Source: DATFTE01 sp963802575 (GTDB lineage: Bacteria; Acidobacteriota; Terriglobia; Terriglobales; Acidobacteriaceae). Taken from it: a stretch of 64,000 bases of DNA. The translations under genes were made by a program, and so were the position numbers. The stretch lies in NCBI GenBank assembly GCA_963802575.1, contig CAWDJF010000008.1, forward strand, positions 1 to 64,000, written 5' to 3'. The notes under the pieces are model-generated. The model worked only from the letters and a program-made list of their open reading frames with translations, ran no database searches and had not been told where the DNA came from. Numbering within the stretch: position 1 is the stretch's first letter; each line of letters begins with the position of its first letter. Below, in pieces: positions 18,109 to 26,861 of this stretch.

Positions 18109-19158
18109 TCACAGTCCGCTAGTTGTGTTGACGTAGTGCAGAAGCCAATGTCGATGAGTGTGCCCGCAACCTGCGTCGCCGACAAGAAGGCCAAATGCGA
18201 AGCCTGAAGCCTGAAGCCTAAAGCCCGCCTTATACCACTCAATCGTCCGCCGGAGCCCCTCTTCGAAATCGACCTGGGGCTTGTATCCAAAGGCTCTTTC
18301 CGCCGGAGAAACATCGGCGAGCGAGTGCTTGATATCACCAGTGCGTTCCTCGGCATATTTCACATTGCCGGAGAACGCCATGATTTTCTTCAACGCTTGA
18401 AACGTCTCAGTTAGCGTAACCCTTCGCCCGGTCGCGACGTTAAAGACGCGCCCGGCAACGTTGGCTGCGGGAGCCTTGCATGCCAGCAGATTGGCATCGA
18501 CTGCATTATCGATATAGGTGAAGTCGCGGCTCTGCTCTCCATCGCCAAAAATCGTGGGCTGCTCTCCGCGCAGCATGGTGGTTATGAACTTGGCGAGGAC
18601 GCCGGAATACGGAGAAGTCGGATCCTGCCGCGGGCCAAAGATGTTGAAGTAGCGCAGGCAGACCGTTTCCAGCCCGTAGCAGCGGTAGAACGAAATCATG
18701 TAGTACTCGCTGGCCAACTTAGCCACGGCGTAGGGCGAGATGGGGTTCGGAGGCATCTCCTCCTTCTTGGGCAACGTCGGGGTGTCGCCATAAGCCGACG
18801 AGGAGGCCGCGTACACCACCCGCTTCACCTTGGCGTCACGCGCCGCCACCAGCACGTTCACCGTGCCGTCGATATTGGCGCGATTGCTGCCCAGCGGATC
18901 GAGCACTGACTTGGGCACCGAGGGAATTGCCGCCTCATGAAACACATAATCGACGCCTTCGCAGGCGCTATGCATCGCGTCCAGATCGAGGATGTCGGCT
19001 TGTCGAAAATCGATGCGATCCGCAATTTCCTCGACATTCTTTCGGTTGCCGGTGGCAAGATTATCGACCCCTCGCACCTGATCTCCCTGCGCGAGAATTC
19101 GCCTCGCGATCGTCGAACCGATGAAGCCCGCAATTCCAGTAATCAGATATTTCGCCAT
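18109..19158 (-). CDS. NAD-dependent epimerase/dehydratase (UDP-hexose 4-epimerase type)
   Basis: 349 residues, extended short-chain dehydrogenase fold. Visible: nucleotide-binding GIAGFIGSTIARR (GxxGxxG), YAASSSAYGD (catalytic Ser/Thr region), YAVAKLASEYY (YxxxK), and RYFNIFGPRQDP. Sequence style is that of WbpP/VipB-like UDP-GlcNAc or UDP-Gal(NAc) 4-epimerases, probably for surface glycan precursors; exact sugar not determinable. Odd feature: after the normal end of the fold (TIEWYK) there is a tail of about 40 residues, beginning AGFRLQASGFAFG, which is simply the translation of a heptamer array (18198-18225) and the spacer beyond it. The natural stop seems to have been lost or displaced by the repeat. 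Confidence 0.88.
   Translation of the reverse strand: MAKYLITGIAGFIGSTIARRILAQGDQVRGVDNLATGNRKNVEEIADRIDFRQADILDLDAMHSACEGVDYVFHEAAIPSVPKSVLDPLGSNRANIDGTVNVLVAARDAKVKRVVYAASSSAYGDTPTLPKKEEMPPNPISPYAVAKLASEYYMISFYRCYGLETVCLRYFNIFGPRQDPTSPYSGVLAKFITTMLRGEQPTIFGDGEQSRDFTYIDNAVDANLLACKAPAANVAGRVFNVATGRRVTLTETFQALKKIMAFSGNVKYAEERTGDIKHSLADVSPAERAFGYKPQVDFEEGLRRTIEWYKAGFRLQASGFAFGLLVGDAGCGHTHRHWLLHYVNTTSGL
18198..18225 (-). repeat. Four 7-bp units inside the 3' end of the epimerase gene, right arm of inverted pair
   Basis: On the plus strand CGAAGCC TGAAGCC TGAAGCC TAAAGCC; on the coding strand of the epimerase GGCTTTA GGCTTCA GGCTTCA GGCTTCG. It is the inverted partner of the array at 17981-18092, spacer about 105 bp, and is translated as part of the epimerase tail. 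Confidence 0.9.
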
Positions 19159-19234
19159 AGGTCTTTCATGATAGCGGAAGGCTCGAAAACACGGCAGGCG
19201 TTAGGAGGCGCGAAAGTAACCTGAAGGGAGAGCT

Positions 19235-19558
19235 TCAGCCGATAATCAAGACGATCACTAGCGTCGCGCAGGGCTGGCCAGGATTGAAATTTGTGGTGAC
19301 GGTCTGGTTGAGGGGAAATTGGCTGATCTGGTTCCCGCAGAAGTTCATGCTGGAAGAGAGGCCGTCCTGAAAGAATGTCACGAACGTTACTTCCACAAAC
19401 GTTCCACCGGAGACGACGCTATTCACCTCAACAAAACTGACGGTGCCGGTAATGCTCGACTGCCTCGGCTGAAAGCCTCCCCCGACAAACACTTTTCCAC
19501 AGCTGGCGCAGAGGCATGTCAGGCAGACCGCGAGAAAAACCGCAAGGAGGCGTTTCAT
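19235..19558 (-). CDS. Small putative lipoprotein
   Basis: 107 residues. The signal sequence ends in a lipobox (CLCASC-G), predicting a lipidated Cys at about position 20. The mature part is Ser/Thr/Val-rich beta-type sequence with one later Cys pair (MNFCGNQ and GQPCATL). No family recognised. It ends in a very hydrophobic stretch (TLVIVLIIG). Confidence 0.6.
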   Translation of the reverse strand: MKRLLAVFLAVCLTCLCASCGKVFVGGGFQPRQSSITGTVSFVEVNSVVSGGTFVEVTFVTFFQDGLSSSMNFCGNQISQFPLNQTVTTNFNPGQPCATLVIVLIIG

Positions 19559-19611
19559 GAGCCACCTCCGAAAGATGGAGCCAAGTTTACACTAATCGGG
19601 GTGAAAGAGGA

Positions 19612-20217
19612 TCAGCGCCCGCCGTACTTCTCGACCAACTCCACAAATTGCTCGCGAGTCAGGGTGTGGTGCTCCTGGAAGAAGGCCGCCACCGCTTTCA
19701 GGGCACTCCGCGGGTCGGCAACGCTCGAGATCTCGGAAGATGCTTGCGCCGGCTTTGCGTCTGGTTGGTATGCGGGCCCCGTGATGCCGCTCGCCAACCG
19801 GATCAGAAGCTCTTCGAACTGGGCTTTGTCGTCCTCAGCCACTTCGGTGAAGGCAATCCCCATCCCTAAGAACGGGTAGGAGACGCGCACGACTCCCTTG
19901 ACGCGTACTCGGATGCCCGTCACTTCGATGGTCATGCTGAGCGGGGTGTCGACTGGGGAAGTGGCTTGCATCTCGACGTAGCATCCGCTCCGGCTCAGGT
20001 CGGTCACGGTCGCCCAGGTGCGGACCGTGCTGCCTTCGCTGCGGAATTCCGCGCTGCCTTCGCATTTGTAACGGGGATTGCGGCGTTTATCTCCGGGATA
20101 CGCCTGCGGCGCTGCAGCGGCGGCGCCTTCGTTAGTGCGTTTCAGCGCGCGAAAATATTCCACGTTGCCGGTGTCGTGGCTGCCGCCGACCTCGCGCGTG
20201 TCATTCCAACGGTCCAT
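19612..20217 (-). CDS. PilZ-domain protein
   Basis: 201 residues. The PilZ domain at about 42-140 carries DKRRNPRYKC (RxxxR) and DLSRSG (DxSxxG), so c-di-GMP binding is likely. A C-terminal segment of about 60 residues, ending TREQFVELVEKYGGR, has no recognised domain. No transmembrane segment. It is the fourth PilZ gene in 16 kb. No GGDEF or EAL enzyme occurs in the window, so the signal must be made elsewhere in the genome. Confidence 0.88.
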   Translation of the reverse strand: MDRWNDTREVGGSHDTGNVEYFRALKRTNEGAAAAAPQAYPGDKRRNPRYKCEGSAEFRSEGSTVRTWATVTDLSRSGCYVEMQATSPVDTPLSMTIEVTGIRVRVKGVVRVSYPFLGMGIAFTEVAEDDKAQFEELLIRLASGITGPAYQPDAKPAQASSEISSVADPRSALKAVAAFFQEHHTLTREQFVELVEKYGGR

Positions 20218-20355
20218 GCAGGGTCTCTGCGATCCCCAGGAGAGAGCGCAGCACTCCTACTCTGATCCTACGGTCGAAGTCGGCGGGTTCTGAAGCAGAG
20301 GAAGGCGTGTCCCCGGTTACGGATGGCTGATCATTTCCCGCAAAGGGAACCGTCC

Positions 20356-20949
20356 CTATGTGGTTTTCATGCTGCCTCGAATTTCTTGCCACAGTTCGTT
20401 TTTCCCGGCTCCCGTTCGCGCCGAGAAGGGCAGCACCCGGCTCTCGGAGAATGCCTGGGTAAAGGTGCGCAGCGCGTTCTGCAACTGATTGCCGCCGAGG
20501 CGATCGCTCTTGGTGGCGATAATCAGGAAGTTGCGCCCACTGGTCTTTAGAAATTCGACCAGTTGCTCATCGCTTGCCTGCGGCGGGACACTCGCATCGA
20601 CCAGAGCGAGGCACAAAGACAGGTTCGGACGGTCTTTCAAATACGGCTCAATAAATTCCGGCCAGCGCGCCGACACTTCGCGGGAAATCTTGGCAAATCC
20701 GTAGCCCGGCAGATCGGTAAAGATCAGTTCCGGCTGTGGCTTTCCCGGCCACCGAACTTCGAAAAAATTGATGCTGCGGGTACGCCCGGGCGTAGAACTG
20801 GTCTTCGCAATCTTGGTGCCGAGAAGGGAGTTGATGACGCTTGATTTGCCGACGTTCGAGCGGCCGAGAAACGCGACTTCCGGCAAGGCGGGAGCAGGGA
20901 AGTGGCTGACATCGCTCGCTGACATCAGGAACCGCGCCAGAACTCTCAT
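20356..20949 (-). CDS. engB: Ribosome biogenesis GTP-binding protein EngB/YsxC/YihA
   Basis: 197 residues, standard for the family. G1 GRSNVGKSS, G2 region TSSTPGRTRSINFF, G3 DLPGYGFAK, G4 TKSDRLGG and G5 PFSARTG are all present. EngB is an essential GTPase acting in assembly of the large ribosomal subunit. It lies downstream of the lon region on the same strand, with the small membrane protein and the BNR protein between them; in Bacillus subtilis lonA and ysxC are adjacent, so the neighbourhood is partly conserved. Confidence 0.95.
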   Translation of the reverse strand: MRVLARFLMSASDVSHFPAPALPEVAFLGRSNVGKSSVINSLLGTKIAKTSSTPGRTRSINFFEVRWPGKPQPELIFTDLPGYGFAKISREVSARWPEFIEPYLKDRPNLSLCLALVDASVPPQASDEQLVEFLKTSGRNFLIIATKSDRLGGNQLQNALRTFTQAFSESRVLPFSARTGAGKNELWQEIRGSMKTT

Positions 20950-20994
20950 ACGGTAGTTTGCAGGTTTCTCGCGGCCCTTGCAAGCGGAGTAGCG

Positions 20995-21219
20995 CTAGAG
21001 GCCGAGAGGACGCTTGTGATCGACGTCTTCTTCCTTGATGGGTTTATGCTTGTTCCACATATAAAGAATGCCCGCGACCACGACTCCGATTGCCACGCTG
21101 ATCAGGAAGAACCAACGATAAGCGGGTAGCATGACGAGGAGGGTTCCGACGATCGCCACCGCGACCAGCAGGGCCCCGGCCCCGCGCAGAAATCCGCGGC
21201 TTTCCCCCGGTTCTGGCAT
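20995..21219 (-). CDS. Small two-helix membrane protein
   Basis: 74 residues: a short charged N-terminus (MPEPGESRGFLRG), two transmembrane helices (GALLVAVAIVGTLLVML and FFLISVAIGVVVAGILYMW), and a charged tail ending DHKRPLGL. It precedes engB by 45 bp on the same strand. Family not recognised; the composition and clear reading frame support it being real. Confidence 0.6.
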   Translation of the reverse strand: MPEPGESRGFLRGAGALLVAVAIVGTLLVMLPAYRWFFLISVAIGVVVAGILYMWNKHKPIKEEDVDHKRPLGL

Positions 21220-21304
21220 CGTTTCCTCAGTACCTCACGCTTCCATTCTAAAACCGTTCCATCTGCTTTCGTAAAGTGAGTGAAGTCCTTGAAAGTTGAG
21301 TAGA

Positions 21305-21342
21305 GACAACAAAGCCCTATTTCCCACATGAGAAATAGGGCT
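21305..21342 (-). terminator. Rho-independent terminator after the BNR-repeat protein
   Basis: On the minus strand an 11-bp perfect stem AGCCCTATTTC / GAAATAGGGCT with an 8-base loop is followed by TTGTTGTC. It is 18 bp after the stop of the BNR gene. The T-tract is interrupted, so strength is moderate. Confidence 0.7.
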
Positions 21343-21359
21343 GGTCGGTTTAGGGCGTT

Positions 21360-22736
21360 CTAGTGAGGGGACAAACTCCCGGCAAACATGTCTTCGTGAA
21401 CTGCGCCGGGATTGCGTGAGTCGGTCCAGGAGAAGCGGAACACCCCGAGGCTATCGACCGAGCTGCCGGCGTAGTCGCCGTACTGGTTGCCGAAGTCCGA
21501 GCCGTTCACGGTCTCGTCCGATTGCGCGGTGGTGATCAGCTTGTTCTTCTTCCAAGTGACGCCGCCGTCGGTCGACGCGGTGAACACCCGGTTGGTCTTT
21601 TTGTTGGCGGGATCTTTACGCGTGTCATAGAACGAAACTCCAACGGTTCCATTGGGCGCGACTGATATCTGTTGATGGAAGTGGTACGCGTGATTGGTGT
21701 CGTCGTTGACCTTAACCTCCGCTGACCAGGTGGTGCCGCCGTCGTCGGAAGAACGAACATAAGTGTTCAGGTTGCTCCCCGCCGGGTCTTGATCGAGGTA
21801 CGCTTCGTACAAGCGTCCGGGATGGGTTCCAGCCTGATCTACAGCGGTCATGGGGAAGGGAAGAATGCCACGGCTGTTTTGCGGTGGGATGAAGACAAAG
21901 AAGCCCGTGGTGTTCAGGCGATAGTTGGTAACGATATGTGCGGTTCCGAAGGTGGCACCGCCATCGCTCGACTTGGCGACCCAGATCTTCTTGCCGCCAT
22001 AATCTTCCCAGCTGGCATACACCGAGCCATCAGGCCCCGTGGCAACGTTCACGCCGATGGTCGGATTGCCCTGTGTCGAAACCTGTTTGCTGCGCTTCCA
22101 GCTAGTGATGCCGTCCCGCGAATACAAAACGAACGGAGCGTTGTTTGCTCCGTTGTCGTCGTACCCGATATAAACGCTGCCGAAGAATGGGCTCGAGGGA
22201 GAGTTGTCGACGGTTACCATGTCGCGATCCGGGGAAGAACCGGCCAGTGGACTCAGTTTGATCTCCGTCCAAGTCGAAGTGCCCGCCTTGCGGTAGGCAA
22301 TGCGCTGGTCGAAGCATTCGTAGGATACGAAAGCGTCGCCATTCGCGTTGAATGCGTCCCATGTGTCGTAACAGAAATTGCTGGCAGCAGTAATGTAGGT
22401 ACTGGTGAAGGTCACGCCCCCATCCAGAGACTCGTAAGCCGAGGCTGCCGCGCCGCCGGGAGCATTCAAGTCGTTGACGCTGGTAATGATGTCCATGGGA
22501 TTGGTGGGATTCACGGCCACGCTGGTTTCACTCTGAGCTCCAGCCTCGTTGGTCACGTTGGTGTTCGGACCGATGGTGATGTTGATCCCCGAACCTGGGA
22601 CGAGAGGCGCCACTTGTGTATGCGGCGTGGGAACGGTGTTGTAACTCCGTGTTTGCGCGCTAGCACCGCTGATGCTTGCGCTGACAAACAATAATCCGGC
22701 CGCCGATGCGGTCAGTCGAGCAGCAAATTTATTCAA
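21360..22736 (-). CDS. Secreted BNR/Asp-box repeat (sialidase-like fold) protein
   Basis: 458 residues from the TTG at 22736, which has AGGAGG eight bases upstream; the longer frame to 22781 lacks such support. A signal peptide (LTASAAGLLFVSASISGASA) is followed by a beta-propeller with Asp-box repeats: SLDGGVTFTS, SSDGGATFG, SSDDGGTTWSAE, STDGGVTWKK. These are typical of sialidase-like six-blade propellers. The catalytic Arg triad and Tyr/Glu pair of true sialidases cannot be confirmed by eye, so enzymatic activity is not claimed. It interrupts an otherwise housekeeping run between lon and engB. Confidence 0.85.
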   Translation of the reverse strand: MNKFAARLTASAAGLLFVSASISGASAQTRSYNTVPTPHTQVAPLVPGSGINITIGPNTNVTNEAGAQSETSVAVNPTNPMDIITSVNDLNAPGGAAASAYESLDGGVTFTSTYITAASNFCYDTWDAFNANGDAFVSYECFDQRIAYRKAGTSTWTEIKLSPLAGSSPDRDMVTVDNSPSSPFFGSVYIGYDDNGANNAPFVLYSRDGITSWKRSKQVSTQGNPTIGVNVATGPDGSVYASWEDYGGKKIWVAKSSDGGATFGTAHIVTNYRLNTTGFFVFIPPQNSRGILPFPMTAVDQAGTHPGRLYEAYLDQDPAGSNLNTYVRSSDDGGTTWSAEVKVNDDTNHAYHFHQQISVAPNGTVGVSFYDTRKDPANKKTNRVFTASTDGGVTWKKNKLITTAQSDETVNGSDFGNQYGDYAGSSVDSLGVFRFSWTDSRNPGAVHEDMFAGSLSPH

Positions 22737-22941
22737 TGTTGGCCTCCTGGTTTGTGGTTGGAAACAGGGTCTCCAGAGCAAATACGCAGAGAAGACAGGG
22801 ATTTGATTTGGGAGAGGCTATTCCCGAGCGCATGCTAGCTCTCTCCGAAAGTGTGCGAACTATATGTCTGGCGCCTGACGGGAGTCAAGGTGCAGAGATT
22901 TGCGGTTCTCGTCTTGGGGTGAAATCGCGCTTGGTGTTCCG

Positions 22942-22977
22942 GCGGCAAAAAGAAAGGCTCGCTTCGCAGCGAGCCTT
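22942..22977 (-). terminator. Rho-independent terminator after lon
   Basis: Perfect 10-bp stem AAGGCTCGCT / AGCGAGCCTT with TCGC loop at 22954-22977. On the minus strand it is followed by TTCTTTTTGCC. It lies about 35 bp after the lon stop and ends the tig-clpP-clpX-lon run. Confidence 0.88.
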
Positions 22978-22985
22978 CAATATCC

Positions 22986-23006
22986 TAAAGCCGAGAGCCC
23001 AGAACC
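22986..23006. repeat. Three degenerate 7-bp units next to the lon stop
   Basis: TAAAGCC GAGAGCC CAGAACC on the plus strand, ending 4 bp from the lon stop codon and before its terminator. Short and degenerate; recognised only by comparison with the other arrays. No inverted partner seen. Confidence 0.5.
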
Positions 23007-23010
23007 CGAT

Positions 23011-25461
23011 TTATTGATGCGCCGTCGATCCCTCCGCGGGAGGCGCCAACGGAGCAATTGGCCTTGCCGTTTCGGGTTCCACTGCCATTTCTGGCAACGG
23101 TTTCTCGAGCGCGATGGCCAGCACCTGGTCCATTGTCTCGACGAAGTGCAGCTTCATGGCGTTGCGCAGGTTTTCGGGAACTTCCGCCACGTCTTTCTCA
23201 TTGTCCTTCGGCAGAATGGCTTCGAACAGGCCAGCGCGGTGAGCAGCCAGCAGCTTCTCTTTCAATCCACCGATGGGCAGAACTTTGCCGCGCAGGGTGA
23301 TCTCACCGGTCATCGCCAGGTCGCGGCGCACCGGAATCTTGCTGAGCGCGCTGGAAATGGCGGTGGCGATGGTGATCCCGGCCGAAGGACCGTCTTTCGG
23401 AATGGCACCCTCGGGCACGTGCACGTGAATATCGAGATTACGGTAGAAGTCGCGTTGCAAGCCCAGGCGCGCGGCTCGCGAGCGAACGTATGACATGGCC
23501 GCTTGTGCGGATTCCTGCATGACGTCGCCCAGCTTACCGGTCAACGTGAGTTTGCCTTTGCCGTCGACTACTGTGGCTTCGGTGCTGAGGATGGAGCCGC
23601 CGACTTCGGTCCAAGCGAGGCCTGTGACCAATCCGATTTCGCTCTTCTCGTGGGCCAGCGTGTCGCGGAACTTAATTACGCCGAGGAAGTCTGGGACGTT
23701 TTGCGCGTTTACGGTGACGTTGTAGTTCTCGCCTTCCTTGACCACTTTGCGTGCCACTTTACGGCAGACGTTCCCGATTTCGCGTTCCAGGTTGCGAACG
23801 CCAGCTTCGCGCGTGTACGCGCGGATCAGTGAAGTGATGGCATCGTCGGTGAACTTGAGATTCTTGTCGCTCAGCCCTGCCTGCACCATCTGCTTCTTGA
23901 CCAGGAATTGCTTGGCGATTTCGACCTTCTCCTGCTCGGTGTAGCCATGCAGCCGCAGCACTTCCATGCGGTCTTGCAATGCAGGAGGAATGGTGTGCAT
24001 CACGTTGGCAGTGGCGATGAAGAACACCTGCGACAGGTCATATTCGACGTCGAGGTAGTGATCGACGAACATGAAATTCTGTTCCGGGTCGAGCACCTCG
24101 AGCAGCGCCGCCGACGGATCGCCACGGAAATCCATGGCCATCTTGTCGACTTCGTCGAGCATGAAGACTGGATTCTTGGTCCCAGCCTTCTTCATCATCT
24201 GAATGATCTGGCCGGGCAGCGCGCCGATATAGGTGCGGCGATGCCCGCGAACTTCGGCTTCATCCCGCACGCCGCCCAGCGACATGCGGACGAATTTACG
24301 CCCGGTAGCCTTAGCGATCGACATTCCCAGCGAGGTTTTGCCGACGCCCGGAGGTCCGACGAAGCACAGGATCGAGCCCTTGGGATTCTTGACCAGCTGG
24401 CGGACGGCGAGAAATTCAAGAATGCGCTCCTTGATCTTCTCCAGCCCATAATGATCTTCGTTCAGAACTTTCTCGGCGCGGCTGATGTTGCGGATTTCCT
24501 TTGACCGCTTCTTCCATGGCACCGCCAGGAGCCAATCGAGATAGTTGCGGGAAACCGTGGATTCGGCCGACATCGGCGGCATGGCTTCGAGCTTCTTGAG
24601 CTCCTGCATGGCCTTGTCGCGAACTTCCTTCGGCATGCCGGCGGCTTCGACCTTCTTCTTTAGTTCGTCGAATTCGCTCTTCTCCCCGCGGCCCAGTTCC
24701 TTCTGAATAGCCTTGATCTTTTCGTTGAGGTAATACTCTTTCTGCGCCCGCTCCATCTGGCGCTTTACGCGCGACTGGATGGTGCGGTCCATGTTCAGCT
24801 TTTCGATTTCGATATCGAGCACATCGCCGATGCGACTCAACCGCTCGGCCGGATCGAAGATTTCCAGCAGTTCTTGTTTTTCTTCGATCGAAAGCTGCAG
24901 GTTGGCGGCGATCGTATCGGTCAGCTTCGCCGGATCTTCCATGCGCACGGCCGCGATCATGGTCTCGTAGTTCAGCGACTGGCAAAGCTTCACGTACTGC
25001 TCGAACAGGGAAGTGACCCGCTGCATCCCGGTTTCAATCTGCGGGGTGGTCTCGGTGGCATAGCGCGCCAAGCGAACCGACGCCTGCATGAAGCCTTCTG
25101 TCTCGGTGATCTGCAGGATCTTGCCGCGCTCAATGCCTTCCACCAGAACTTTAATGTTCCCGTCGGGCAGCTTCAGACTCTGCACGATGTTGACGACCGT
25201 GCCCACCTGGTAAATCTCGTTGGGCTTGGGTTCGTCGATGCTGGCGTCGTGCTGGGTCGCGAGAAAGATCTTCTTATCGGCAGTCAGGGCCTCTTCCAGA
25301 GCGCGCACGCTCGATTCCCGGCCCACGACGAATGGGGTCATCATGTAGGGAAAGATGACCACGTCGCGGATGGGCATCATCGGTAACTTTTTGCTCTCGA
25401 ATTTTTCCTTGGGTGTAGTCACTCTGGGTTCCTGCTTTTCCGGTCCTTCTTGATTGGGCAC
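23011..25461 (-). CDS. lon: ATP-dependent protease Lon (endopeptidase La)
   Basis: 816 residues, typical length. N-terminal LAN domain (LPMMPIRDVVIFPYMMTPF), coiled region, AAA+ module with Walker A GPPGVGKTS and Walker B FMLDEVDKM, then the protease domain with catalytic Ser in PKDGPSAGITIA and Lys in GGLKEKLLAAHRAG. It degrades misfolded and regulatory proteins in the cytoplasm. The start is GTG and shares one base with the clpX stop (TAGTG), so translation is probably coupled. No heat-shock operator was identified. Confidence 0.98.
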   Translation of the reverse strand: MPNQEGPEKQEPRVTTPKEKFESKKLPMMPIRDVVIFPYMMTPFVVGRESSVRALEEALTADKKIFLATQHDASIDEPKPNEIYQVGTVVNIVQSLKLPDGNIKVLVEGIERGKILQITETEGFMQASVRLARYATETTPQIETGMQRVTSLFEQYVKLCQSLNYETMIAAVRMEDPAKLTDTIAANLQLSIEEKQELLEIFDPAERLSRIGDVLDIEIEKLNMDRTIQSRVKRQMERAQKEYYLNEKIKAIQKELGRGEKSEFDELKKKVEAAGMPKEVRDKAMQELKKLEAMPPMSAESTVSRNYLDWLLAVPWKKRSKEIRNISRAEKVLNEDHYGLEKIKERILEFLAVRQLVKNPKGSILCFVGPPGVGKTSLGMSIAKATGRKFVRMSLGGVRDEAEVRGHRRTYIGALPGQIIQMMKKAGTKNPVFMLDEVDKMAMDFRGDPSAALLEVLDPEQNFMFVDHYLDVEYDLSQVFFIATANVMHTIPPALQDRMEVLRLHGYTEQEKVEIAKQFLVKKQMVQAGLSDKNLKFTDDAITSLIRAYTREAGVRNLEREIGNVCRKVARKVVKEGENYNVTVNAQNVPDFLGVIKFRDTLAHEKSEIGLVTGLAWTEVGGSILSTEATVVDGKGKLTLTGKLGDVMQESAQAAMSYVRSRAARLGLQRDFYRNLDIHVHVPEGAIPKDGPSAGITIATAISSALSKIPVRRDLAMTGEITLRGKVLPIGGLKEKLLAAHRAGLFEAILPKDNEKDVAEVPENLRNAMKLHFVETMDQVLAIALEKPLPEMAVEPETARPIAPLAPPAEGSTAHQ

Positions 25462-26744
25462 TATCCCGCCTTTTCCATCATCGCCAGAGATACATTCCGT
25501 TTTTCGACCATCTCTCGCGTGACCTCGAATTCCTTGACCTTCTTCTGACTGGGGAGGTTATACATCAAATCAAGCATGAGCTCTTCGAGAATCATGCGCA
25601 ACCCGCGTGCTCCCACTTTCCGGGCCATAGCCTGCCGTGCAATCGCCCGCAGAGCGTCGTCGCTGAACTTCAGGCGGACGTTCTCAAACTCAAACAACCG
25701 CTGGTACTGCTTCACGATCGCGTTCTTGGGACGGGTAAGAATTTCGATTAGCGCAAACTCGTCCAATTCTTCGAGGACGCCGACGACGGGCAGCCGCCCC
25801 ACGAACTCCGGGATCAGCCCAAACTTAATCAAATCTTCGGGTTGAATATCACTTAGAAGCTCGAAATTGCGCTTGCGGTTGGTCGTCGCCGCGGATTCTT
25901 CCTTTTCCGCTTCTTCCCCGGCCTTGAAACCAAGGGACTTCTTTCCCACCCGGCGCCCAATGATCTTCTCCAGCCCGACAAAGGCTCCGCCGCAAATGAA
26001 CAGAATGTTGGTGGTATCGACCGGAGTGAACTCCTGGTGCGGATGCTTGCGTCCCCCCTGGGGTGGAACGTTCGCTATCGTACCTTCCAGAATCTTCAGC
26101 AGGGCCTGCTGCACACCTTCGCCGGAAACGTCACGCGTGATCGAAGGATTCTCGTCTTTACGGCCGATCTTATCTACTTCATCGATGTAGATGATGCCCG
26201 TCTGGGTGCGTCCCACATCGCCGTCCGCGGCCTGCAACAGCTTCAGGATGATGTTCTCGACATCCTCGCCTACATAGCCGGCCTCGGTCAGGGTGGTGGC
26301 ATCCACGATCGCGAAGGGAACATCGAGCATGCGCGCCAGGGTCTGCGCCAGCAGGGTCTTACCTGTCCCCGTGGGACCGATCAGCATGATGTTCGACTTC
26401 GTCAGTTCAATACCGTCGCTGGCCTTCTGACGGTTCATGAAGATGCGCTTGTAGTGGTTGTAGACGGCCACCGCCAGCTTCTTCTTGGTCTGCTCTTGCC
26501 CGATGACATACTCATCGAGGAACGTCTTCACTTCCAGCGGCTTGGGCAGTTGATTCGGGGTCGTCGAGGGAGGCGTCGCGGCGCGGTCGTCTTCCAGAAT
26601 GGAATTGCAAACCGCTACGCACTCGTCGCAGATGTATGCCCGGGGGTAGTCGCTGGGCGATGAGATGAGCTTAGCGACGGCGTCCTGCGACTTATGGCAG
26701 AACGAACAGCGCAAGATTTCCTCGGTACCAGTCCGGTTTTTCAC
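25461..26744 (-). CDS. clpX: ATP-dependent Clp protease ATP-binding subunit ClpX
   Basis: 427 residues. N-terminal zinc-binding domain (CSFC and CDEC, residues about 13-40), AAA+ domain with Walker A GPTGTGKTL, Walker B IIYIDEVDKI, and sensor-2 GARGLR near the C-terminus. It unfolds substrates and feeds them to ClpP, whose gene is directly upstream. Overlaps the lon start by one base. Confidence 0.98.
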   Translation of the reverse strand: MKNRTGTEEILRCSFCHKSQDAVAKLISSPSDYPRAYICDECVAVCNSILEDDRAATPPSTTPNQLPKPLEVKTFLDEYVIGQEQTKKKLAVAVYNHYKRIFMNRQKASDGIELTKSNIMLIGPTGTGKTLLAQTLARMLDVPFAIVDATTLTEAGYVGEDVENIILKLLQAADGDVGRTQTGIIYIDEVDKIGRKDENPSITRDVSGEGVQQALLKILEGTIANVPPQGGRKHPHQEFTPVDTTNILFICGGAFVGLEKIIGRRVGKKSLGFKAGEEAEKEESAATTNRKRNFELLSDIQPEDLIKFGLIPEFVGRLPVVGVLEELDEFALIEILTRPKNAIVKQYQRLFEFENVRLKFSDDALRAIARQAMARKVGARGLRMILEELMLDLMYNLPSQKKVKEFEVTREMVEKRNVSLAMMEKAG

Positions 26745-26861
26745 TCGGCCAACTCCTTCTTCACCCCACCCCTGGGCCGTTTCCTGGCGTCGTGCTTACG
26801 GCTAGAGGCCTGACCCGCCGAGATTTCGAGGAATCCGATCGGCGAAGCCCCGATCATACCT

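Noticed and set aside
17981..18225. CRISPR array
   Set aside because: Units are 7 bp and contiguous, without unique spacers, and no cas genes are present.
21789..22694. 301-codon plus-strand frame
   Set aside because: Antisense to the BNR-repeat gene, whose Asp-box repeats are unambiguous.
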